Part shown: one piece after another, positions 8,499 through 16,231 of the stretch
Position numbering within the stretch: position 1 is the stretch's first letter
Layout: every line of letters begins with the position of its first letter
Assembly (NCBI GenBank): GCA_018267825.1
Contig: JAFDXR010000001.1
Span: 46,284 to 110,283, forward strand
DNA from: Bacteroidota bacterium
Lineage (GTDB): Bacteria; Bacteroidota; Bacteroidia; B-17B0; Aurantibacillaceae
Direction of reading: 5' to 3'
DNA length: 64,000 nt
Made by a program: the position numbers and the translations under genes
Notes under the pieces: model-generated
The model's database searches: none
What the model was told of the DNA's origin: nothing
What the model saw: only the letters and a program-made list of their open reading frames with translations

Positions 8499-11400
8499 CT
8501 TTTCAAGTTCTCTAAATATGTTTGTAAATCCTCAGAATCATCATTCGTTTTAAAATAGCTAGCCGGAACGTGATAATTAACATTATTGTCGGGCTTACCT
8601 TTAATGAGATGATACAGATACCAGCCCTTATCTGTATTTGAGCCATACGGCTTCGGTGTCATTGTTATGATCTGATAACCATATTCGGCGGCCAGATCCG
8701 GAAATGTATTAAAGTTTGTTTTATCTAAATTGGAAGTTTCCTCGAGAATGATAAATTTAATTCCTTTATTCTCACTCTGAACTTTAGAGAGGCGCGCAAT
8801 ACCGAGAAGCACCAAGGCGGCATAGGTTTCACCGGTACTTCCCGGAATCTCATTATTGTTTTCGTCAGTTAATACCGCGTCCAGCAAAAAATAGGTCTTT
8901 GGATTAAGAAGATCAGTAAAGGATATTTTCTTACGGTATTTAGTGGCTTTTCTGAAAAAATCTTCCACAAATTCCTCAATGCTTTGTCCGATTGGTAATT
9001 CACCATCTTTATAAATATTTTTGATCTGGCTTTGAAGACCATCAATCCAATCAACAGAGAAATCTTTATTGGCCTTGAACTTGATCTGGAAATAGTACTC
9101 CGTACTGATCTTCTTTCCTTTGAAGAAAGTGTTAAGATCCATTACTAGTCCTTCGTAATCTTCATATTTTTTCTTGGTTGATGAAAATATCTTCAGCATT
9201 GTTTCATGGATCGCATCCGCAACATTTAGCCTGTTACGGTTGGCTTCTCTAAGTTCGTCACCTATTTTATCGACGTGCTTAATTTTAGATCCCAGTAAAA
9301 TATTTTCAAGTACAACGAACAAATACTTTTTATCATTGACCTGTTCGCTAACCTCTGAGCTATTTTGGTCTTTGGTCTCATCATATCTTGTGATAATCGA
9401 TTTGTAATCCGTAATATAATCTTCACGTAAATCGGCATGTTCTTTTTTACTATCTGTAGTGAGCTTTTCTGTTATCTTATTGTGCTTTGAGAAGTCGATA
9501 AAAAAATCGCCTAAAGATTGCTTTACCTCTTTTTCCTTTGCAACAAATTCAGATTGGGAGTTATTCGCTAAAGCCTCAAGTTCGTCAAGTTTTTTAAGAT
9601 CTTCAGAGTGACTCTTCAAAAGATTCTTTTCTTCCGCCTTCCAATCCGCCAACTTATCGTATAAGCAATTCCTCTTTTTTTCTCTGGCCTCTAAAAGATC
9701 TGTAATTTTTTTAATGTACTTTTCTATCTCGCCCCAAGGAACAGCAGATGATATAGGACTATAGATCTCTTTTACTGCATTCTCTTTTATAGATTTTTCC
9801 TTTTCCAGTGAAGAAATCTTCTTATCAATATTCTTGAGCAAACCAGCGGTGAGGTTATACTCATTATAAGATGTATAATCTTTTAATTGCTGATCGAATT
9901 CGTAATCGATGTCCAATTTACTAAAGTCAAAGTGATTTCCCCTCTCGAAATTCTCTATCTGATGAAGGAGGTCCTCTTTAATTTTTTTTTGATCTACCAA
10001 TTGCTTGACGCGAGACTGAAGTGCCTGCTTTAATTTGGTAGGATCATTGAAAATTTGCTTCTGATCTGAAAAGGGTATAAAGGTGTGCAAGTCGCCGGAT
10101 TTGAACCAGTAACCTCTCTTCTTTGTGTCCTCAGAAATGTTAGATTGTGAAAGAATATCAAGGCTGGTTGCATACTGATCACCTGCCTTTGCGGATGTAG
10201 GTTTTTCCCAACGCACTTTGGACAAATACATAAGTATTGTTTCCTGAGAAACAGATAAGCGAGAAGCATTTTCAATAACTTTAGATAAAAGTGTGTTCTC
10301 ATTGTTTAATGATACGATCTTGCTTAGTTCTTCTGTTTCGGCGATCTCCTGACGAATAAGACTTTTTGTTTTTGTAAGCATTTCGGACTGCTCTCCAACC
10401 TTTGATCGCATAGCTGAAACCGATCCGTATTTTTCAATTATGGGACGAAAAGCTTCAACCCTGACCGCGATATCATCTGTTCGAAAATCGTTAATGTTGA
10501 TGGAAACTTTATCCCCATCTAAAATCCCTGAAACTTCGACCTTAGATATCTTATCTATCTCCTTTTTAATATTCGATATTTCGTCCACTAGACCTTGTAT
10601 CCGCCCAAAACTTATCACGGATTGCCGAAGCGCTTTTGTTTCCAGATCCGACCTAGTATGAAGTTTTTCTAATTTTGGTATTTCCTTTTTACGTTTTTCA
10701 ATTAGCGCTATATCTGACTCAACCTTTTCTTTTGCGACACGAAAATTATTTGCGGCAACTTGAAACTTATTATGAGAAAGAATCACATCCAATTCGGCGT
10801 ATTTTCTATGAGCGGCTCGCTCAAGTTCTTCTTTGGATTTTAAAGCAGTTAGGTCGCCCTGCTTTTTTTCTAAAACCGTAATGTTATGATCAAGCTCTTT
10901 ATACTCCAAAAGTAACTTTTCGAGTCTGACTTTGTGTGCATGAAAACTCTTGTGTAGCTCTTCTTTTGAATCTTCGAATAGAAAATCTTGTAGACTTTTT
11001 GAGTTGTCGATGTCAAGTGACCGGGCTTTAGAAAAGGACTGAATTATTTTGGCAAAAGCGTTAAGATTGTTCTCAATGGTTAGGTTTATACACAATATCC
11101 GCTTATTAAACAGAAAATTATAGTATTCATCCTTCTCGTTTTTAAATGTAAAGTCTTTAAGAAACAAATCATAGGTGTCTCTAAAGTGTTTACTGAGATC
11201 TTCTAAGGGAAGGAAAGATCCGTCCTTAATAAAATGCCTATGCATTGGCATCTTATCGGCGGTAAAACTTAAATCACTAAGCTCTTTAGACATATCCGCA
11301 TCGCTTAAAACCACGAAAGGCCTTATCTGACGACTTTTTTTATTTGGAATAGCGACACCAATGGTAATATAACGACCTTTGCTCACTTCAATGTTCATAA

Positions 11401-11650
11401 AAGCATAAGCGTCGTTTGTTTTATACGGAAGCGTGTAAGGCTGACGTTCTGCTTTTTTCAAACCATCGGTTCCGAATTCTATCAGGTCATAATCATAAAT
11501 GAACATCAATTGCAGGAGATCTGCTATGATCGACTTACCTACACCATTACCGCCGGTAAAATCAGTTCTTTCGGGATGTAAGAGATAATCCTGATTATAA
11601 TGCTTTCTCAGACCAACTGTTGATATTGAATATATAGGAAAGAAACTCAT
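8495..11650 (-). CDS. jetC: Wadjet JetC-like SMC (MukB/MksB-type) ATPase
   Basis: A 1051-residue condensin ATPase. Walker A is GGNGVGKS at 33-40, very close to the N-terminus, followed by long coiled coils. An ABC signature (STGET, 938-942) is followed by AALVLLGIARLS, and Walker B is FIILEE at about 966-971. The general form matches MukB/MksB and JetC rather than Rad50, since there is no CxxC hook. JetC dimers extrude loops and recognise small circular DNA such as plasmids. The start overlaps the jetB stop and its stop overlaps the jetD start, each by 4 bases, so subunits are made in step. It is a different SMC lineage from the hook-bearing one at 2664-5783. Confidence 0.87.
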   Translation of the reverse strand: MSFFPIYSISTVGLRKHYNQDYLLHPERTDFTGGNGVGKSIIADLLQLMFIYDYDLIEFGTDGLKKAERQPYTLPYKTNDAYAFMNIEVSKGRYITIGVAIPNKKSRQIRPFVVLSDADMSKELSDLSFTADKMPMHRHFIKDGSFLPLEDLSKHFRDTYDLFLKDFTFKNEKDEYYNFLFNKRILCINLTIENNLNAFAKIIQSFSKARSLDIDNSKSLQDFLFEDSKEELHKSFHAHKVRLEKLLLEYKELDHNITVLEKKQGDLTALKSKEELERAAHRKYAELDVILSHNKFQVAANNFRVAKEKVESDIALIEKRKKEIPKLEKLHTRSDLETKALRQSVISFGRIQGLVDEISNIKKEIDKISKVEVSGILDGDKVSININDFRTDDIAVRVEAFRPIIEKYGSVSAMRSKVGEQSEMLTKTKSLIRQEIAETEELSKIVSLNNENTLLSKVIENASRLSVSQETILMYLSKVRWEKPTSAKAGDQYATSLDILSQSNISEDTKKRGYWFKSGDLHTFIPFSDQKQIFNDPTKLKQALQSRVKQLVDQKKIKEDLLHQIENFERGNHFDFSKLDIDYEFDQQLKDYTSYNEYNLTAGLLKNIDKKISSLEKEKSIKENAVKEIYSPISSAVPWGEIEKYIKKITDLLEAREKKRNCLYDKLADWKAEEKNLLKSHSEDLKKLDELEALANNSQSEFVAKEKEVKQSLGDFFIDFSKHNKITEKLTTDSKKEHADLREDYITDYKSIITRYDETKDQNSSEVSEQVNDKKYLFVVLENILLGSKIKHVDKIGDELREANRNRLNVADAIHETMLKIFSSTKKKYEDYEGLVMDLNTFFKGKKISTEYYFQIKFKANKDFSVDWIDGLQSQIKNIYKDGELPIGQSIEEFVEDFFRKATKYRKKISFTDLLNPKTYFLLDAVLTDENNNEIPGSTGETYAALVLLGIARLSKVQSENKGIKFIILEETSNLDKTNFNTFPDLAAEYGYQIITMTPKPYGSNTDKGWYLYHLIKGKPDNNVNYHVPASYFKTNDDSEDLQTYLENLKR

Positions 11651-12333
11651 TTAGGATCGTTATGTTGTTTGTATATCTCGACAAATTTTTCAAAATTCTC
11701 CAAGGCTTCCTTATAGAGCGTAGCAAATCTGTGAATACTCTCTTTTATTTTGAAATGAATCTCGTTATCACCAACTTCCTTGTTTCTTTTTATCCATCCT
11801 AAAACCTCAAAATGACCTAAAGCTCTCACAATTTTTGTTTTGACTACCTTCCACTCAGGATCGGAATAATCTTCGCGCACGGAATTGAAAAAAATCTGTT
11901 TATAATACGAGCTATTTTCATTTTCTTTGATTTCCTTACGAATGTCTTCCCAGGTAATATCTTTAGATTGTTCGAAATACCTGTCGTAATACATTTTTAA
12001 TAAAGAAATTCCAATAATAACCTCAAATTCGGTGAGTTCGCGATGCCTGCTCTGATGAGATATTTTTCCTTTTGATTCTTCAAAAAAATCTAGATAAAAG
12101 AATGTTTCACTATTAAATCTTTCTTTAGCCAACCTTAAAGAATAGAATACTTCATAGTATTTGGCTATAGGACCTTCATACTGAGTTAAGAGATGATGGA
12201 GGTAATGATCGTCACTTTGCACGTGTGCACCTCTAAGTAGACTTATATTTAAGTCAGCAAAATGGGCTTTGGACAGTTCGTCCATCAAAAAACTAAGATC
12301 TAGTTCTTCTTTTGAGACAGATTCATTTTCCAT
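11647..12333 (-). CDS. jetB: Wadjet JetB-like (MukE/MksE-type) kleisin-associated subunit
   Basis: A 228-residue, mostly helical protein with two winged-helix-like stretches (around LTEFEVIIGISLLKMYYD and ALGHFEVLGWIKR), the layout of MukE/MksE and DUF4194-type JetB proteins. These bind the kleisin and DNA and regulate the SMC ATPase. No catalytic residues are expected. It begins 34 bases inside the end of jetA in another frame and overlaps jetC by 4 bases. The call rests on size, secondary structure and place between a MukF-like and a MukB-like gene. Confidence 0.72.
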   Translation of the reverse strand: MENESVSKEELDLSFLMDELSKAHFADLNISLLRGAHVQSDDHYLHHLLTQYEGPIAKYYEVFYSLRLAKERFNSETFFYLDFFEESKGKISHQSRHRELTEFEVIIGISLLKMYYDRYFEQSKDITWEDIRKEIKENENSSYYKQIFFNSVREDYSDPEWKVVKTKIVRALGHFEVLGWIKRNKEVGDNEIHFKIKESIHRFATLYKEALENFEKFVEIYKQHNDPK

Positions 12334-13712
12334 AAGAGAATACTTTTTTCTTCACTATTATCAGGTAATTCACGTTCAATTTTTACTTCCATGTCTTTTG
12401 AACTGTGCACATATTGCAGCAAATCATAACCTACATTAACAGGTATTTCTATATCATTTTCTTTATTAAGGATCTCATAGAACTTGTCTGTGAAATCAAG
12501 TTCCTTTCTATTTTTTAGTTCTTTGATAAGGGATGCAGACCATTTTTCTATACGATGAGATCTACTTAGTTCTTCATTAATCAACTTTCTTTGCTCGTTC
12601 TCATAGTCCTTATCGATTTGCGCTGGTATAACATTACGGATAATGGTAGGATTTAACAGATCATAAAATGATGCTATTTGAAACCTTGTTTTTTCAAAAG
12701 GAATAATCTTTTTCGGAAAATTGGGTAGCGCCGGTCCTTCTTTTGTATATACAGCACTTGACAACATTAACGTTGTTAGTTTTTTGATATTCACGCGGAA
12801 TTTTGTCTGATACCTGAAGTTTTCGTAAAGTTCATTCAGTTTGGTGCTGGCGAATTCAATCTTCTCTCTTAACTGTCCTAATTTTTCGTCAATAACCTCG
12901 AAAAAGTCCCTAACCTCATTTTGAATTACCACAGCCCTATTATAATTCGATTCCAAGGTGTTGTATGCAGATCGTTCCTCCTCAGTTTGAGGATGTGGGA
13001 AATCCTGAATCCAAGTATAAAACATTTGAATCACTTTTCGGATCTCTTGCTCTAGACTGTTTCCGAGGCGCAAAGTATCCCTTATCTCATCTGCTTTAAA
13101 ACCGAGGTTCTTAAAAATTCCAGTAAACCTTGTCACTATTTCAGAAACGTTTCCATTATCGATCTGCAAAATTGAATTGAGCTCTTTAATATTTTGAGTT
13201 ACGTCGTCTTTCAAAGCTTCAAGGTGCTGAATAATATTTTGCTTGGTTGTATAGTTAAAACCTTGTTGATACCAACTTTCAAAAAGTTCAATTGTTTGAA
13301 TATCTTCGGCACTAAATTCTGTATACTTTTTAAAACTCTCGCGAAGTGGAAATTTTCGAAAGGGGTTGTTTATCTTGTGGTTGATGAGCTCAACAAATTT
13401 GAGAGCGTATTCTGTGAGTTTATATCTATTGTTTTTATTTGCAGGGCGCTCAATGAAATTATGAAGTAAGTTTCTTAACAGACGTTCGGTGTGCGGCTCC
13501 CTACCTATGTCCAAGATCGCAGTTTCCTTAATGGCCTGCTGAATATCCTGATAAGTAAAATTCCTATCGATGTTCTTATTCTCAATTTTCCTTTGTAGCA
13601 GAAATATGATCATTCCTTCTTCTCTGGTGGGCAGAAGAAGGTCATAATCCCTGTGTATATCCCTTAGCTCTTGAAACACGTTTAGTCGTAAATGGTATAT
13701 CAAATATATCAA
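12300..13712 (-). CDS. jetA: Wadjet JetA-like (MukF/MksF-type) kleisin
   Basis: A 470-residue protein with an N-terminal winged-helix domain (about 15-110, VFQELRDIHRDYDLLL then FTYQDIQQAI), a helical middle and long coiled coil, and a C-terminal winged helix. This is the layout of MukF/MksF kleisins, which bridge the two SMC heads. It heads the minus-strand defence operon. The start is uncertain: the longest frame opens with TTG at 13712, a GTG occurs at residue 12, and the first in-frame ATG is at residue 34, inside the conserved-looking domain. A near ATG at 13719 lies in another frame. A weak promoter-like TAAATTTC sits at 13,727-13,720 (minus strand), which would suit the GTG start. Translation of the domain is otherwise uninterrupted. 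Confidence 0.74.
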   Translation of the reverse strand: MIYLIYHLRLNVFQELRDIHRDYDLLLPTREEGMIIFLLQRKIENKNIDRNFTYQDIQQAIKETAILDIGREPHTERLLRNLLHNFIERPANKNNRYKLTEYALKFVELINHKINNPFRKFPLRESFKKYTEFSAEDIQTIELFESWYQQGFNYTTKQNIIQHLEALKDDVTQNIKELNSILQIDNGNVSEIVTRFTGIFKNLGFKADEIRDTLRLGNSLEQEIRKVIQMFYTWIQDFPHPQTEEERSAYNTLESNYNRAVVIQNEVRDFFEVIDEKLGQLREKIEFASTKLNELYENFRYQTKFRVNIKKLTTLMLSSAVYTKEGPALPNFPKKIIPFEKTRFQIASFYDLLNPTIIRNVIPAQIDKDYENEQRKLINEELSRSHRIEKWSASLIKELKNRKELDFTDKFYEILNKENDIEIPVNVGYDLLQYVHSSKDMEVKIERELPDNSEEKSILLWKMNLSQKKN

Positions 13713-13817
13713 AAAACATGAAATTTAGAACAGACTTGACAGGGTGTATCTTGCATAGGATCATGAAGTTTGCTACCTTAGAATTACTGAGAAACTCGGC
13801 GGAACTCCACCTAATAA

Positions 13818-13857
13818 CCAACAATACCCGTCAATAACTACCAATATCTCTCAATAA
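13818..13857. repeat. Two tandem 20-bp units
   Basis: Units at 13818-13837 and 13838-13857 match at 15 of 20 positions, sharing CAATA and TCAATAA. The preceding 20 bases also end in AATAA, a possible decayed third unit. Confidence 0.55.
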
Positions 13858-14042
13858 GTCCGGATCGATACACTTGCCGGTAAGCTCGTCAACCAGCCGT
13901 TACTACTTTGTTCCGTGAAAGGGTCAAAGCATCAAAAATCAACGTTTCAATGTCCGCCAAACTCGGCAAAACTCCGCCGAATCGAGCCTAAGTGTGCTAA
14001 ACTCTGCCCTTGTCGGCATTATACCGCCAAACCAGGGGGTGA

Positions 14043-14076
14043 TGTCAAACCACTGTTTAATCTTTGCGTCATGATC
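14043..14076 (+). repeat. 34-bp direct repeat, copy A
   Basis: Shares 29 of 34 bases with copy B 115 bases downstream. The core is TGTCAAACC, CTGTTT and ATCTTTGCG. ATCTTTGC is close to the -7 promoter element TATCTTTGC used by chromosomal genes here, so the copies may be duplicated promoters or operators. Confidence 0.6.
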
Positions 14077-14100
14077 GAGAAATCAAAACGTAAAGAAATG

Positions 14101-14140
14101 ACCAATGTGCACCAATGCGCTCCTATGTGCGCCAATGTGA
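14101..14140. repeat. Four tandem 10-bp iteron-like units
   Basis: Four consecutive decamers, ACCAATGTGC, ACCAATGCGC, TCCTATGTGC and GCCAATGTGA, follow the pattern NCC(A/T)ATG(T/C)G(C/A). One unit per helical turn suggests cooperative protein binding. It lies between the two copies of the 34-bp repeat and about 80 bases before the first gene of the integration module. Confidence 0.65.
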
Positions 14141-14157
14141 CAAAAACACGGCATAAG

Positions 14158-14191
14158 TGTCAAACCCCTGTTTCATCTTTGCGCCGCGATC
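14158..14191 (+). repeat. 34-bp direct repeat, copy B, probable promoter of the small-gene operon
   Basis: Second copy of the repeat seen at 14043. It ends about 30 bases before the ATG at 14222, the right place for a -7 element (CATCTTTG at 14174-14181) and a short leader. No clear TTG at -33 is present. Confidence 0.5.
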
Positions 14192-14221
14192 TTATAAAAC
14201 AAACCATCAAAACATAATTCT

Positions 14222-14533
14222 ATGGCAGAAGAAACTAAAAAAACAGAAGAGAAAGATCAATCCATCCCGTCATGGTTGTTACCTGTACTGACAGGACTCG
14301 CAAGTCTTGGCGGCAATTACATTTTATGGGTGAAGCCGCTTCAGGATGCGTTCAAAGCACTGAGTGAAGAAATAGAAGAGTTACGAGCAGAAGTAAAAGA
14401 ATTGAAACTTGAACGCAAGGAGCGCGAAGAGAAAGAAGAACTTGATGGTTCGGATGATGGCTTATTGCAATACAATCGAAACAAGTCATTTAAACGATCA
14501 ACGAGTAAAAGAAACATCACAACTCTAAGATAA
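14222..14533 (+). CDS. Small membrane protein with coiled-coil tail, unknown function
   Basis: A 103-residue protein. A charged N-terminus (about 1-17) is followed by one likely membrane segment (about 18-37, SWLLPVLTGLASLGGNYILW). A heptad-like stretch rich in Glu, Leu and Lys follows (about 48-78), and the end is basic. It is the first gene of the plus-strand cluster leading to the recombinase, 5 bases before the next gene. No family is recognised; the shape resembles small accessory proteins of mobile elements. Confidence 0.65.
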   Translation: MAEETKKTEEKDQSIPSWLLPVLTGLASLGGNYILWVKPLQDAFKALSEEIEELRAEVKELKLERKEREEKEELDGSDDGLLQYNRNKSFKRSTSKRNITTLR

Positions 14534-14538
14534 ACGTC

Positions 14539-14802
14539 ATGGAAAAGAATAGAAGCATCAAGAGAAAAGAGATCACAGTTCCACTTGACATCATGATGGA
14601 TATTGCAAAGATCATTGTTGAAACGGAAATGGAAAGCACCATAACCGGATTGAATGAAAATAAAAACACCGTTCAGATCATACTCGGATTTCCTGAAGAG
14701 TTGAATTACTACAAGAAAGCGCTGGATAACATCGACAGTATTTTGAACGACTATAAACATTACCGCTTCGAAGAAGAAGCTGAAGACTGGAGGGATCAAT
14801 AA
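14539..14802 (+). CDS. Small acidic protein, paralogue of the one at 15603
   Basis: An 87-residue protein with the pattern KEITVP-x-DI, then ITGLNENKN, a hydrophobic strand, and an acidic tail (FEEEAEDW). The protein at 15603-15827 shows the same order (KEFEVPSDL, INGVNEDGE, a strand, then an acidic tail), so the two are probably old duplicates. It ends 3 bases before the zinc-ribbon gene. No known family is recognised. It may be a structural or antagonist protein of the element; that is a guess. Confidence 0.7.
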   Translation: MEKNRSIKRKEITVPLDIMMDIAKIIVETEMESTITGLNENKNTVQIILGFPEELNYYKKALDNIDSILNDYKHYRFEEEAEDWRDQ

Positions 14803-14805
14803 GTC

Positions 14806-15585
14806 ATGAAACGTACTTGCTCATATTGTGAAACGGAGTTTGATGCCCAACGTAAGGACAAAAACTATTGCAGCCCTTCATGCCGGCAACAGGCGTACAT
14901 GATGCGTAAAGTGAAAACTGAGTATAGTGAAACGTCAACTCAAAACGTCAATGCGTCAAGTGAAGAACCGTCAAGTCTTATTGGTATTTCAAAAGAAGCG
15001 TCAACTGATATCTTTCTTGAAAGGGAATATCAACCGATTAGCAGCGCATTTATTACTCGCGTTGTCCAAATGATGGAGCAACGGAATTATGATTACGAAT
15101 TACGTACTACTATCCGGGAACTACCTGCACTTGTAAATACTTTGGATTGGATAAATGTCCGTTTTCGCTGCCTCGTAGAAGCTCTTTTGACACTTTCCGA
15201 AAGAGAGAGTGTAGCCATCGAAGATCTTTATGACATATCCAATGCATTTACTCTTATGCTTGAGTCGTCACATTACGATCTGTTACCGGAAAATTATCCT
15301 TACAGAAAAACAATACAAAGGTTGCGTGAAAAGCTGCACGCTGCCTGCCTTCAGAGTGGCGATAACGAAAGCACCAAATTCCGAATCAGGAAAGAAACAC
15401 GACTTGAATTGATCGTGATCCGATGTGAGTTACGCACTGTCGCCAGAAAAAGGCCATTCAGCCAACTTGAATTTATAGAAACGAAAAAACAGGAAACATG
15501 CAAAACAAATCACCACCCAGGAAAGAAAGAGCCATTGAAGCAATGGCAGATCAATTATCAAAAAATGAAATCAAAAAGTCAATAA
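14806..15585 (+). CDS. Zinc-ribbon protein of the integration module
   Basis: A 259-residue protein with an N-terminal zinc ribbon: CSYC (4-7) and CSPSC (22-26) around QRKDKNY, then RQQAYMMRK. This type of ribbon is common in small DNA-binding proteins of Bacteroidota mobile elements. The rest is helical with no known domain, ending in a basic tail. It sits between the two paralogous acidic genes, so the three may form a complex. DNA or RNA binding is inferred from the ribbon and the basic end. Confidence 0.72.
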   Translation: MKRTCSYCETEFDAQRKDKNYCSPSCRQQAYMMRKVKTEYSETSTQNVNASSEEPSSLIGISKEASTDIFLEREYQPISSAFITRVVQMMEQRNYDYELRTTIRELPALVNTLDWINVRFRCLVEALLTLSERESVAIEDLYDISNAFTLMLESSHYDLLPENYPYRKTIQRLREKLHAACLQSGDNESTKFRIRKETRLELIVIRCELRTVARKRPFSQLEFIETKKQETCKTNHHPGKKEPLKQWQINYQKMKSKSQ

Positions 15586-15602
15586 TTAATAAAAAAGAAA
15601 AC

Positions 15603-15827
15603 ATGAAAACAAAAGAGTTTGAAGTACCGAGTGACCTGATCACAGAATTTGCAGGCGCTCTTGCAGATCACAATTTGACTAACGAAATAAACGGAGTGAA
15701 TGAAGATGGCGAAATTCTTATTGAAGTAAGCTATAATAAAAACGAGCGGGCAGCCGTATTTGAACTGACCGAATTACTGGACGACTATTACGAAGAGAGC
15801 GAGGAATCGGAAGAAGAGGACGACTGA
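15603..15827 (+). CDS. Small acidic protein, paralogue of the one at 14539
   Basis: A 74-residue protein starting at ATG 15603, with a strongly acidic end (YYEESEESEEEDD). A longer frame opens at 15498 but lies inside the zinc-ribbon gene, so the inner ATG, 17 bases after that gene's stop, is preferred. It resembles the 87-residue protein at 14539 in motif order (KE-x-x-VP-x-D, then NG-x-NE). The acidic tail could mimic DNA; there is no direct evidence for that. Confidence 0.65.
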   Translation: MKTKEFEVPSDLITEFAGALADHNLTNEINGVNEDGEILIEVSYNKNERAAVFELTELLDDYYEESEESEEEDD

Positions 15828-15979
15828 TCGTTTCTGGGTATTCCGCATTTTGAAGTACAGCCGAGGCCCCGAAAGCCGCGCACGTTGGGGCACACGGCGG
15901 GACTTTTTTATGTGGAACATATAGCTTATGTTCAAAGAAATATACGCCAATATCCGTAAGGGTTTGGAGGCATTTGAAC
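15828..15979 (+). terminator. Spacer with possible terminator hairpin
   Basis: Between two small genes, bases 15867-15900 can pair imperfectly (CCCC and GCCG with CGGC and GGG) and are followed by ACTTTTTT at 15902-15909. This could be a weak terminator or attenuator. The stem is broken by an internal loop, so support is modest. The rest of the spacer shows nothing clear. Confidence 0.35.
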
Positions 15980-16204
15980 ATGGGAACTACAAAGCTTGGA
16001 AGGGAAGAACATATTAAAGAAGTGACGCTTGAAAGAGCGAGAGAATTATTAAAAAATAAAAATATCGGGGATGAAGAATTGACTAAGCTGATGAGCAACC
16101 TGAGAGCGTTTTGCAGAATATTAATTGACATTCATCAAACGCATGAAAAAAAGAAAAGGGTTGAAGAGCACGTCGAGACTACCGAATTAAAAGAAGCAGC
16201 ATAA
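15980..16204 (+). CDS. Small helical protein before the recombinase, unknown function
   Basis: A 74-residue, highly charged, helical protein (EEHIKEVTLERARELLKNK). The ATG at 15980 is chosen over a TTG two codons earlier. It lies 27 bases before the recombinase gene on the same strand, the usual place for a recombination directionality factor, but it has no recognisable helix-turn-helix. Function unknown. Confidence 0.55.
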   Translation: MGTTKLGREEHIKEVTLERARELLKNKNIGDEELTKLMSNLRAFCRILIDIHQTHEKKKRVEEHVETTELKEAA

Positions 16205-16231
16205 ACGGACTATAAACTAAAATACATAAGC

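Larger units (their letters stand above)
13713..14221. promoter_or_regulatory. Repeat-rich control region between defence operon and integration genes
   Basis: About 500 bases without a convincing gene separate two divergent modules. Visible features: near-copies of a 19-mer (AACTCGGCGGAACTCCACC at 13793, AACTCGGCAAAACTCCGCC at 13960); tandem 20-bp units at 13818-13857; four 10-bp units at 14101-14140; and a 34-bp direct repeat at 14043 and 14158, which contains ATCTTTGC, close to the -7 element seen elsewhere in this window (TATCTTTGC). The 10- and 20-bp spacing puts copies on the same face of the helix, as in operator arrays or iterons. It could be a promoter/operator region, an origin or transfer site of the element, or part of a recombinase site. 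An open frame across it (13915-14217) looks like chance. Confidence 0.6.

Noticed and set aside
8495..13712. A housekeeping MukBEF-type chromosome condensin
   Set aside because: The fourth gene with toprim residues, the island setting and the defence neighbours fit Wadjet/MksBEFG better.
13642..13824. Open frame of 60 codons on the minus strand upstream of jetA
   Set aside because: It overlaps the jetA start in another frame and matches nothing. Kept only as part of the jetA start question.
13915..14217. Open frame of 100 codons on the plus strand before the small-gene operon
   Set aside because: It runs through the 10-bp and 34-bp repeats, is rich in Cys and His by chance, and contains the likely promoter of the gene at 14222.
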